This document shows, piece after piece, positions 1 through 5,867 of a stretch of 7,254 nt of DNA. Made by a program: the position numbers and the translations under genes. The stretch covers positions 1-7,254 of the forward strand of contig RFPX01000064.1 of assembly GCA_009925955.1 (NCBI GenBank), read 5' to 3'. The notes beneath the pieces were generated by a model. That model was not told the origin of the DNA. It ran no database searches and worked only from the letters and a program-made list of their open reading frames with translations. Numbering within the stretch: position 1 is the stretch's first letter; each line of letters opens with the position of its first letter. Source of the stretch: Betaproteobacteria bacterium (GTDB lineage Bacteria; Pseudomonadota; Gammaproteobacteria; Burkholderiales; Burkholderiaceae_C).

Positions 1-31
1 GCGCTCGCGCGTAACGGGGCCGGGCTGCAGC

Positions 32-88
32 GGTTGACGATGAACAAAAAAATATAGATCTCAAAACGCGTCAACAGCGCGGTCAACG
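32..88. promoter_or_regulatory. Leader with repeated GTTGAC/GTCAAC elements and an AT-rich patch
   Basis: The 178 bases before the first gene hold no gene I can support. A run of A and T at 46-56, ending in TATAGA (53-58), stands out in otherwise GC-rich DNA. TTGACG lies at 34-39, but only 13 bases separate it from TATAGA, too short for a standard sigma-70 promoter. The core GTTGAC, or its complement GTCAAC, occurs at 33-38, 70-75 and 82-87, and a further GTTGA lies at 94-98. These could be operator half-sites or chance. An upstream gene could end at the TAA at 12-14, but too little of it is present to say. A promoter for the 179-595 gene probably lies here. Confidence 0.25.
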
Positions 89-178
89 AGGCCGTTGAAG
101 TTGCAAGGCCCAACCAGCCCTGCTCAAGAGCGTCGGAGCCCACCGCGACACTCGAATTGACTTCCAGGAGAAGACCTC

Positions 179-595
179 ATGACCATCAAGTCCACCATCG
201 CCGTTACCGTGTTCTCTGCGCTTTCGGGCTTGGCCTTGGCGCAATCACCGGCACCGGCCCAGGCTGCCGCGCCTGCTTCGAAAACCGAAGGGGCAAAGAC
301 CGCTGCCGTGCAGGCTCCTGCGACCCCGACGGCCCCTGCACAAGCCCCTGCAGTTGCTGCACCCGTGACCAAGGACGCGAGCAAGACGGCAGCAGCTTCT
401 TCGAAGTCGACCGGTGCCGCTGCGACGCCAGCTGCCAAGACATCGCCGAGCACGGCACCTGCGACGTCCCCCACTCCCGCCGCTCCCAAGGTCGAGTCCG
501 CCAAGCCTGATCCCAAGGCGCCGGCGCAGAAGGTGGGCAAGGCCGAGAAGGCCCCTGCGGCGGTGGTGAGCAAGAGCACCATCAAGGCGTCATGA
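179..595 (+). CDS. Exported Ala/Pro/Lys-rich low-complexity protein, function unknown
   Basis: The product has 138 residues. Residues 1-22 form a clear Sec signal peptide: MTIK, a hydrophobic core (STIAVTVFSALSGLALA), and likely cleavage after ALA before Gln. The mature part is about one third alanine, the rest mostly Pro, Lys, Ser and Thr. It has no Cys, Trp, Tyr or Phe and no recognisable fold, so it is probably disordered and basic in the periplasm or envelope. The start is well supported: AGGAG at 166-170 sits eight bases before the ATG. The gene ends 41 bases before tRNA-fMet and has no terminator of its own, so its transcript may run into the tRNA. The composition resembles histone-H1-like or linker proteins, but the signal peptide argues against DNA binding. 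Similar proteins in Burkholderiales are usually called hypothetical. A long opposite-strand frame (124-585) is a composition artefact. Confidence 0.8.
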   Translation: MTIKSTIAVTVFSALSGLALAQSPAPAQAAAPASKTEGAKTAAVQAPATPTAPAQAPAVAAPVTKDASKTAAASSKSTGAAATPAAKTSPSTAPATSPTPAAPKVESAKPDPKAPAQKVGKAEKAPAAVVSKSTIKAS

Positions 596-624
596 TGAAG
601 CTGCCTTCGAAGATGGGCTATACT
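596..624 (+). promoter_or_regulatory. Probable promoter of tRNA-fMet
   Basis: TATACT at 619-624 matches the sigma-70 -10 consensus at four of six positions, including the key first T, A and last T. It would start transcription near 631, about six bases before the mature tRNA 5' end, which is typical for a tRNA gene. The corresponding -35 region (596-601, TGAAGC, 17-base spacer) is poor. The discriminator (625-630, GCGAAG) is not the GC-only type of strongly stringent promoters. The promoter begins directly after the stop codon of the preceding gene. Confidence 0.45.
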
Positions 625-636
625 GCGAAGTTCTGA

Positions 637-713
<77 letters not shown>

Positions 714-716
714 CAC

Positions 717-737
717 AAAAAGCCCATGCACTTGGGC
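717..737 (-). terminator. Rho-independent terminator of the minus-strand gene row
   Basis: Read on the minus strand, GCCCA and TGGGC form a five-pair stem (722-726 with 733-737) around a six-base loop, followed directly by TTTTT (complement of 717-721). The T tract is downstream only for minus-strand transcription. It lies 48 bases past the stop of the histidine phosphatase gene and ends four bases short of the tRNA 3' end. This would stop the minus-strand transcript before it becomes antisense to tRNA-fMet. Confidence 0.7.
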
Positions 738-741
738 GCCC

Positions 742-772
742 CGAAGGCCGCTGTGAAGCGGCCTTCGTTTTT
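742..772 (+). terminator. Strong rho-independent terminator after tRNA-fMet
   Basis: A perfect ten-base inverted repeat (CGAAGGCCGC at 742-751 with GCGGCCTTCG at 758-767) closes a six-base loop (TGTGAA) and is followed by TTTTT at 768-772. It ends transcripts coming from the tRNA, and from the 179-595 gene if they read through. No matching A tract precedes it, so it should not act on the minus strand. Confidence 0.9.
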
Positions 773-784
773 GATGGCCAGGGT

Positions 785-1435
785 TCAGGCCGATGGTGGG
801 CGCCAATGCCCCAACACCTGCAGGGCCGATCGGCTGTCCGGCGCACGCGGGTCGCCTCGCAGCAGGAGGGCCTCGCCCGGCCCCAAACCCTGACCGACCA
901 GGTCCTGCAGCACGAACAGGTGCGTGACCCACACCTCGAACCCGCCCAGGGTACGGCGCAGGGCGACCGCCTTGCGCAGCTGCGCCTGGTGTTCGGGGTA
1001 GGCCTGTTCTGCGGTTCCCACGGGAGAGCCCAGGGCCGGCCACGGTGTGACCGCTTGTGCACCAAAGGCAATGCGGGCCGTGTCCAGGCATCGGCACCAG
1101 GGGCTGCTGCGCACCTGCGCGGGTACCAAGCCCTGGCTGCGGAACCATTGGCCGATGCGCTCGGCTTGGGCTCGGCCTTCATCGTTGAGGTTGCGTTGGG
1201 TCGGGCAGGACTCCAGAACGAAGCCAGGCGGGTCAAAGGTGCCAGGGGCCAGGGCGTGGCGAAAGGCGATCACGATGCCACCGCTGCGCATGCGGGCGGC
1301 CAAGCCCGCTTGAGCTTCATGCCCGGTGCTTGCAGCCGCGGGTGACGGGGCGACCCCACACCAAGCCGCTGCCACGCCGGCGCAGTGGGTCAGGAGTGCT
1401 CTGCGCTGGGAGGCCTTCTCAGGGGAATGCGCCAT
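785..1435 (-). CDS. Exported histidine phosphatase (phosphoglycerate-mutase-like)
   Basis: The product has 216 residues from the chosen ATG. Residues 9-36 form a signal sequence: ASQRRALLTHC followed by a hydrophobic stretch and Ala-rich end. The twin arginines (11-12) make a Tat signal possible, though the motif is imperfect. The mature domain has the superfamily's two-histidine layout: R59-H60-A61, the RHG-type motif whose His takes the phosphate; SSPWCRCLDTA (110-120), with R115 as the second Arg; and V170-T171-H172, the second catalytic His. Phosphomonoesterase activity in the periplasm is expected; the substrate cannot be read from sequence. It is last in the minus-strand row, 19 bases after the DUF3299 gene, and is followed by a terminator. 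The chosen start has no clear Shine-Dalgarno. An alternative ATG at 1468 has AAGG six bases upstream and would overlap the previous gene by 14 bases, adding 11 residues. Both starts keep the signal. Confidence 0.85.
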   Translation of the reverse strand: MAHSPEKASQRRALLTHCAGVAAAWCGVAPSPAAASTGHEAQAGLAARMRSGGIVIAFRHALAPGTFDPPGFVLESCPTQRNLNDEGRAQAERIGQWFRSQGLVPAQVRSSPWCRCLDTARIAFGAQAVTPWPALGSPVGTAEQAYPEHQAQLRKAVALRRTLGGFEVWVTHLFVLQDLVGQGLGPGEALLLRGDPRAPDSRSALQVLGHWRPPSA

Positions 1436-1454
1436 CAGCGGCTTGGAGTGGCTT

Positions 1455-2057
1455 TCAACGCTTGCCATCGGGCGCCTTGTAGGGCTCCACCCCATCGGCC
1501 CGGATGTTGTAGCCGCTCACACCCATGCCCGTGTCTTGCCGCTCGAGGTCCATCACGCCGGTCACCCACACCACGTCCATGGTGCGCAGGGCTTGGGGCT
1601 TCTTCAAGGTGATGTGGACGATTTGGTTGGCCGGCGGCGGTGGGCTGTGCACACAGGCGCCGAAGTAGGGCACGAGCAAGAAGTCTTGCAGTTTGTCGCC
1701 CACCATGTCCAGCGGCACCACATAGCCCGGCAGCCGCACCCGCTGGCCCTTGAGCTCGGTACGCGTGGGTGCCTTGTCCCACACCTCGCGCATCTCCCGC
1801 ATGAGCTCGCGCTCGGCCGCGCTGCCTTCGCGGATCAGCGCCGTGGGCTTGTCGCGGAACAGGGCCATGGGGTCCCAATCCTTGGGCACGAGCTCTTCCC
1901 AGGTGAGGGTGCGCACGGTTTGGGCTTGCCGCGCCGAACCCGCTTGGGCCCAGGCGGCGGAGTGGGTGGCCCCGAGGAAGAACAGCCCAGCGGCGAGCAT
2001 GAGGGCCAGGGCGGGTGTGGAAGCGGCGAGCGGTCGAGGGCGGGCGGTGTGGATCAT
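1455..2057 (-). CDS. DUF3299 exported protein next to an ABC transporter
   Basis: The product has 200 residues. Residues 13-38 are a signal peptide (hydrophobic core ending in AAWAQA). The mature part carries features I recall for DUF3299: LTWEELVPKDWDP (51-63), GYVVPLD (111-117), FLLVPYFGACVHSPPPPANQ (126-145) and SGYNIRADGVEPY (181-193). Cys135 and His137, next to four prolines, are the most striking residues and could bind metal or a redox partner; that is inference. DUF3299 genes often lie beside an ATPase plus FtsX-like permease, as I recall for the zinc-linked zrg locus of Vibrio. So a role in metal handling or as the transporter's periplasmic partner is plausible but unproven. I chose ATG 2057 because it puts the signal peptide near the N-terminus. 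A GTG at 2120 would add 21 residues and overlap the permease gene by 11 bases. Neither start has a good Shine-Dalgarno. Confidence 0.85.
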   Translation of the reverse strand: MIHTARPRPLAASTPALALMLAAGLFFLGATHSAAWAQAGSARQAQTVRTLTWEELVPKDWDPMALFRDKPTALIREGSAAERELMREMREVWDKAPTRTELKGQRVRLPGYVVPLDMVGDKLQDFLLVPYFGACVHSPPPPANQIVHITLKKPQALRTMDVVWVTGVMDLERQDTGMGVSGYNIRADGVEPYKAPDGKR

Positions 2058-2109
2058 GGTGGCAAGACTGTTCAGCGTTACGGGGCGTTGGCCGTACACG
2101 GCGGTGGCT

Positions 2110-3132
2110 TCAGGTCCCACGGGGGGTCAGGCCATCGGCCAGGCTCAGCCGGTAGGCGCGCCAACCGGGCCAAAGGCTGGACACCACGCCGGCCAGGACC
2201 ACCGCGGCAGCCAAGGCCACTTCGGCCAGGGTGGGAAGCCCCGAGGTGAGGATGATGCCGTACGCCGCCTGCACCCACGGAGCGCCGGCCCATAGGGCCA
2301 GGGCCCATGCCAGCCCCCCCAGGGCCGCACCGGTGAGGCTGATCAGCAGCCCCTCGACCAGCAGCAGCATGAACACCCAACGGGGCCCGGCACCCACGGA
2401 CCGCAGCACGGCCAGTTCACGGCGCCGTTGCTCCAACGCCGTCATCACCACCGCCATCAGGCCAGCTCCGGGCACCGGCATGCCGGCCATCCAATCGATG
2501 TGCAGCGCCTGCATGCCCTGCAGCCCGATGTGCACCGACCGGTCCACGGGTGTGCCCGTGCGCGCCAAGATGCCGACCACCGTGAAGGGCATGTCCGCGT
2601 GGTCAGCGGTGTCCAGGGTGCCGCTGCCGTGGCGCAGCACCAAGCGCTGGCCCAAGGTGTAGCCCAGCTGCCGCGCCACATCGGCCCCCAACACCGCCTC
2701 GAAGACGCCCTCAAAGCGCCGGCCCTCGCGCAGTGCCAGTGGCAGGCGTGGCCCGTAGCGAAAGTGTTCGAAGTACTCGGGTGTGGTGGCCACCACCGGG
2801 AACCCGCGGTGTGTGTCGCCCAAGGCAAGGGGCACCACCCACTTCACCGCTGGGTCTTGGCGCAAGGCCTGCACGGTGGCGTACTCGATGGTCTGTGTGG
2901 GTTGCCCCATGCGAAACACCGAGTACAGCATCAGTTGCACCGCACCACTGCGAGCGCCCACGATCAGGTCGGTCCCTGACACTGCATTCGAGAAGTTTTC
3001 TCGCACATCGTGGCGCACGCGCTCCACGGTCAGCAACAGAAAGGTCGACAACGCCAGGCACAGCACCACCAGCGACAGCGCGAAGCGGCGGTGCCAAGCG
3101 CTGGCCCAAGCGATGTTCAGCAGGCTGGTCAT
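2110..3132 (-). CDS. ABC transporter permease, MacB/LolC/FtsX type, apparently with an internal deletion
   Basis: The product has 340 residues. Helix TM1 covers about 17-36, then comes a large periplasmic domain (about 40-218). The FtsX-type membrane region includes the cytoplasmic loop EQRRRELAVLRSVGA (234-248), TM3 (about 252-282) and TM4 (about 303-325). The family normally has four helices. Here the stretch before the loop is only GAGLMAVVMTAL (222-233), too short for a full TM2. Relatives, as I remember them, run about 400-430 residues and have roughly 80 residues between the HIDW region (211-214) and this loop; they are absent here. The frame is intact across the gap, so this looks like a clean in-frame deletion rather than a frameshift. 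It would lose TM2 and part of the periplasmic domain, and probably function. The start overlaps the ATPase stop as ATGA, indicating coupled translation. If active, the pair would be a mechanotransmission-type transporter or lipid/lipoprotein extractor rather than a conventional importer. Confidence 0.85.
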   Translation of the reverse strand: MTSLLNIAWASAWHRRFALSLVVLCLALSTFLLLTVERVRHDVRENFSNAVSGTDLIVGARSGAVQLMLYSVFRMGQPTQTIEYATVQALRQDPAVKWVVPLALGDTHRGFPVVATTPEYFEHFRYGPRLPLALREGRRFEGVFEAVLGADVARQLGYTLGQRLVLRHGSGTLDTADHADMPFTVVGILARTGTPVDRSVHIGLQGMQALHIDWMAGMPVPGAGLMAVVMTALEQRRRELAVLRSVGAGPRWVFMLLLVEGLLISLTGAALGGLAWALALWAGAPWVQAAYGIILTSGLPTLAEVALAAAVVLAGVVSSLWPGWRAYRLSLADGLTPRGT

Positions 3133-3872
3133 CGGGCTTGAGGGGCCTGGGTGGCCCGGTTGATGCTGGGCAGGTCCACCACCCGATCGAAATGATGGGC
3201 CAGGCGCGCGTCATGGGTGACGAACAACAGCGCCGAGCCCGCGCGCCCGTGTGCTTGCAGCAGCAGACGCATGAAGGCTTCTCGTCGGTCTTCGTCCAGG
3301 GCCGAGGTGGGCTCATCGGCAATCACGACGTCGGGTTGTCCGATCAGCGCGCGTGCAGCGGCCACACGCTGCTGTTGACCAACCGACAGTTCCGAGGCGG
3401 GCCTGCGGTGCACAGCGGCCGGCAACTCCAGGGCGTCCAACAGGGCGGCACCTGCGGCTTCGATGCTGCCGTGCAGGGATGTTGCCTGCAGGCGGCGGTG
3501 CTTGGAGAGCCGGCAGGGCAGCAGCACGTTGTCCAACACGCCCAGATAAGGCAGCAGGTTGAACTGTTGAAAGATATAGCCCACGTGGTCCACTCGGTGG
3601 GCGTCGCGCTGGGCAGCGCTCATCGGTGCCCACGCGCGCCCCATGAGTTCCACCGAACCGTCTTGGGCGAGCAATACCCCGGCGGCCAGGGACAACAAGG
3701 TGCTCTTGCCGCAGCCGCTGGGCCCGCGCAGCATCAACCGCTCACCGCATGGCAGGCTCAAGGCCTCCAGGTCAAGGGTGGGGGCTGTGGCGCCCGGGTA
3801 GGCATAGCGCACGCTGCGCAGCTGCAAGGCGTGCGCAGGCCCGGAGCTGCGGTCCTGCACAGGGTTGGTCAT
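3129..3872 (-). CDS. ABC transporter ATP-binding protein (LolD/MacB class)
   Basis: The product has 247 residues and no signal or membrane segment, as expected for a cytoplasmic ATPase. All nucleotide-binding motifs are present in order: Walker A GPSGCGKST (50-58), Q-loop FQQFNLLPYL (101-110), signature LSVGQQQR (162-169), Walker B VVIADEP (182-188), D-loop SALDE (190-194) and switch His220 in VTHD. The FQQFNLLPYL and VLDNVLLP run is typical of LolD/MacB ATPases that pair with FtsX-like permeases. It should energise the permease encoded next, with which it shares an ATGA overlap. It also shares an ATGA overlap with the upstream amidotransferase gene, so all three are translationally coupled. 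No independent Shine-Dalgarno is visible. The ATPase is intact even though the permease looks damaged. The transported substrate cannot be inferred. Confidence 0.95.
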   Translation of the reverse strand: MTNPVQDRSSGPAHALQLRSVRYAYPGATAPTLDLEALSLPCGERLMLRGPSGCGKSTLLSLAAGVLLAQDGSVELMGRAWAPMSAAQRDAHRVDHVGYIFQQFNLLPYLGVLDNVLLPCRLSKHRRLQATSLHGSIEAAGAALLDALELPAAVHRRPASELSVGQQQRVAAARALIGQPDVVIADEPTSALDEDRREAFMRLLLQAHGRAGSALLFVTHDARLAHHFDRVVDLPSINRATQAPQAR

Positions 3873-4627
3873 GGTGGGAGTCTTCGACCGTCGACAAACA
3901 CCGCAAGTTCCCCACTGTTGAGGGCGACCCAGTCTTCGTTGGTGGTCAGCGGCTCGGTGACGACGATGGCCACGCGGTCTTGAACGGTGGTCAGCGGGGC
4001 GAAGTCCACCGTCAGCTCATCATCGCGCAGCTGGGCCGTGGCAAAGGGATGGGCTCGCTCCAGTGCGTGTAGCCGCGTGCTGCAGTGGGCCCACAGGGCT
4101 TGCCCGTTGCTGAGCAGGAAGTTGAAGGTGCCGTGTCGGGCCACCTGCGGCACCAGCTCCCGCAGCGTCTGGCTCAAGTGTTCAACGGAAGGCAGACTCG
4201 CGTGGTTCTTGGCCAGCTCCTGCATGAGCCAGCAAAAGGCACGCTCGCTGTCGGTGGTGCCCACCGGGCGGTAGGCCGCGTGCAGCTTGGGTTCATAGTC
4301 GGTGAGATGGCCGTTGTGCGCAAAGACCCAATAGCGGCCCCACAGCTCTCGCATAAAGGGGTGGGTGTTCTCCAGCGCCACAGCCCCCTGCGTGGCTTTC
4401 CGGATGTGGGCAATGATGTGCTGGCTGCGCAGCGGGTAGCGGCGGATCATCTCGGCCACGGGTGACACCCGCGCACTGACGGTGTCAACGAACAGGCGCG
4501 CCCCTGGCCCTTCAAAGAAGCCGATCCCAAACCCGTCTCGGTGCTCATCGGCCCGCGTGGCGAAGCCGGTGAAGCTGAACACAAGGTCTGTCGGCGTGTT
4601 GGCGTTGAGCCCGAGCAATTGGCACAT
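3869..4627 (-). CDS. Class II glutamine amidotransferase, YafJ type
   Basis: The product has 252 residues and starts Met-Cys. Removing Met exposes Cys2, the N-terminal nucleophile of Ntn-type glutaminases. Other glutaminase-site motifs follow: HRDGFGIGF (29-37), AHIRKATQG (73-81), ENTHPFM (86-92), FAHNG (102-106, the Asn-Gly of the oxyanion hole) and GTTDSERAF (123-131). The length matches stand-alone YafJ-like proteins of about 250-270 residues with no synthetase domain. It should hydrolyse glutamine to glutamate and ammonia, or a related gamma-glutamyl amide, in the cytoplasm; the acceptor is unknown. YafJ itself lacks a settled role. The stop overlaps the ATPase start as ATGA, which ties this enzyme to the transporter. 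No Shine-Dalgarno precedes the start. Instead a GC-rich hairpin ends 12 bases before it. Confidence 0.93.
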   Translation of the reverse strand: MCQLLGLNANTPTDLVFSFTGFATRADEHRDGFGIGFFEGPGARLFVDTVSARVSPVAEMIRRYPLRSQHIIAHIRKATQGAVALENTHPFMRELWGRYWVFAHNGHLTDYEPKLHAAYRPVGTTDSERAFCWLMQELAKNHASLPSVEHLSQTLRELVPQVARHGTFNFLLSNGQALWAHCSTRLHALERAHPFATAQLRDDELTVDFAPLTTVQDRVAIVVTEPLTTNEDWVALNSGELAVFVDGRRLPP

Positions 4628-4639
4628 GGTGTGGCACGT

Positions 4640-4672
4640 GGGGCCCGGCCTCTGCGCGGCTTGGCGGGCCCC
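4640..4672 (-). repeat. GC-rich hairpin in the leader of the amidotransferase gene
   Basis: GGGGCCCG (4640-4647) and CGGGCCCC (4665-4672) form a perfect eight-pair stem. It can extend inward by two pairs past a bulged G, and outward by CAC/GTG past a two-base bulge. It lies between the PsiF-repeat gene and the amidotransferase gene, in the minus-strand transcript just before an ATG that lacks a Shine-Dalgarno. No T tract follows it, so it is not a standard terminator. It may slow passage of ribosomes or polymerase, or stabilise a processed 5' end. A smaller six-pair hairpin (4698-4703 with 4710-4715) spans the PsiF-repeat gene's stop codon. Confidence 0.5.
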
Positions 4673-4703
4673 GTGTTCAGACGCGTGGGTTGGGCGTGTG
4701 GGC

Positions 4704-5033
4704 TCAGCCGCCCACGGCTTCCTTCACGCACTTGTTGACATTACCGGTTCGGGCGGCACCCGCGAGTTTCTTCTCGGTGGCGGCTGCTTCACAACGCTCG
4801 GTGGCCTCTCGCTCGCACTTTGTGAGGAAAGAGGACTTCGCGGCGCCGGCCAGTTTCCTGTCGGCGGCCTGCTGGTTGCAGGAGCCACTGGCCGGTGCCG
4901 AAGCAGCCGACGCGGGCGCTGCGGCACCCGCGCTTGGGGGAGTTGCCGCGTGCGCCGTCGGTGCGCTGATCACGGTGGTGGCCAGCAAGAGCAGGGCGGC
5001 AAAGCGTGGCGTGGCGGTGGCACTGCGGGTCAT
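4704..5033 (-). CDS. PsiF-repeat exported protein
   Basis: The product has 109 residues. Residues 1-29 are a Sec signal peptide (MTRSATATPRF, core AALLLLATTVIS, cleavage near AHA). An Ala/Pro/Ser linker follows, then two copies of the PsiF-type repeat: CNQQAADRKLAGAAKSSFL with TKC, and CEAAATEKKLAGAARTGN with VNKC. Each is bounded by Cys about 20 residues apart, so one disulfide per repeat is likely in the periplasm. The family is named after a phosphate-starvation-inducible E. coli gene, but its molecular function is unknown. The start is well supported by AGGAGA seven bases upstream; the longer frame to 5069 would bury the signal peptide. It lies 39 bases after the thioesterase gene on the same strand. 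No Pho box is visible directly upstream, although pstS is about 2 kb away. Confidence 0.88.
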   Translation of the reverse strand: MTRSATATPRFAALLLLATTVISAPTAHAATPPSAGAAAPASAASAPASGSCNQQAADRKLAGAAKSSFLTKCEREATERCEAAATEKKLAGAARTGNVNKCVKEAVGG

Positions 5034-5072
5034 GGGGGAATCTCCTGGGCTTGGGGTTGAGGACGGCACCGT

Positions 5073-5867
5073 TCAGATGCCCGGCTTGGGACGAACAAAG
5101 AGGGTGTGCAGGCTCTGTCCTATCGCACCGTGTTGGTCGAACATCACGGTGCTGGTGGTGCCGATACCGCCATCGTTGATGACGGTGCGCGCGGCCATGC
5201 CGAACCAGGGGCCTGTGGGCATGCGGTGCAGGTTCACGGTCTGATCCACGGGAACGAAGCTCCAGCGCTGGAAGTCGAGCTCGGCGCTGATGCCGTTGGC
5301 GGAGTCCAGCATCGTCAGCATGCCGGCCAATCCACTGGTGGCTTGACCCAGCACCAGGGGAATGCGCAGACGGGCCCACACGGTGGCCGGCCCCAGGCTG
5401 TCAAAGCCCCCTTCGACAAAGCGCCACTCCAGGGAGCGTCCGTAGGGAAAGCCATCCGTTCCGGGAAAGAAGCGCTGGCATTCCTCGCCAGGGATCGAGG
5501 GCACGGCAAAGGTGTCGGGCACGGCGGGGCAAATGCCCGGCTCGCGCGCCAGGCGCCAGGCCTGGGCGGTCAGCACCGGCTTGCCCTGAACGCTGTATTG
5601 GGCCTGCAGCAGCTGCACCCGTTTGCCGGGCCGAAGCACCTGCACCTGAATGTCGCAGGTGTCCAGGGGCACCGGCCCCATGAATTCAACCGTCACACGG
5701 CCCAGCTCCATGGGCACCGCGCTGGGGTGGTCCGCCAGCGCTTGACTCAACAGCGCGATCGGTGGGCCACCGTGTTGGGTTTGGGCCGACCACGGGCCGA
5801 CCGTGGCCTCGGTGGGCACAAAACGCCCCGGGTGGGCTGGGTCAGGCAGGAAGAAGGCCGGATACAT
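5073..5867 (-). CDS. Thioesterase family protein, probable acyl-CoA thioesterase (double hotdog)
   Basis: The product has 264 residues, no signal peptide and no membrane segment. The arrangement matches TesB-like tandem hotdog proteins. The first half has FVPTEATVGPW (16-26) and QHGGPPIALL (31-40) on the N-terminal hotdog helix, then VTVEFMGPVPL (58-68). The second half has GLAGMLTMLDSANGIS (159-174) on the second hotdog helix and ends in a strand, IGQSLHTLFVRP (249-260). It should hydrolyse acyl-CoA thioesters in the cytoplasm; chain length and physiological role are not readable. The ATG at 5867 fits family length; the frame stays open upstream to 6359, but that part runs through the spacer and antisense to the neighbouring genes. 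No Shine-Dalgarno precedes the ATG, so the exact start is not certain. It appears to be the first gene of the minus-strand row and diverges from the 5985-6281 gene. Confidence 0.85.
   Translation of the reverse strand: MYPAFFLPDPAHPGRFVPTEATVGPWSAQTQHGGPPIALLSQALADHPSAVPMELGRVTVEFMGPVPLDTCDIQVQVLRPGKRVQLLQAQYSVQGKPVLTAQAWRLAREPGICPAVPDTFAVPSIPGEECQRFFPGTDGFPYGRSLEWRFVEGGFDSLGPATVWARLRIPLVLGQATSGLAGMLTMLDSANGISAELDFQRWSFVPVDQTVNLHRMPTGPWFGMAARTVINDGGIGTTSTVMFDQHGAIGQSLHTLFVRPKPGI

Noticed and set aside
34..58. TTGACG / TATAGA as a sigma-70 promoter
   Set aside because: The spacer is only 13 bases, so it is kept as an AT-rich leader feature and not called a promoter.
124..585. Long minus-strand open frame opposite the Ala/Pro/Lys-rich gene
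   Set aside because: It is the mirror of a GCC/GCG-rich gene. The plus frame has a signal peptide and a Shine-Dalgarno, and this one has neither.
1326..2249. Plus-strand open frame of 307 codons
   Set aside because: It is antisense to the DUF3299 and phosphatase genes, His/Gly/Arg-rich with no motif, typical of a shadow frame in GC-rich DNA.
2733..3983. Plus-strand open frame of 416 codons
   Set aside because: It is antisense to the ABC ATPase, whose full motif set proves the minus strand is coding; the plus frame shows no domain.
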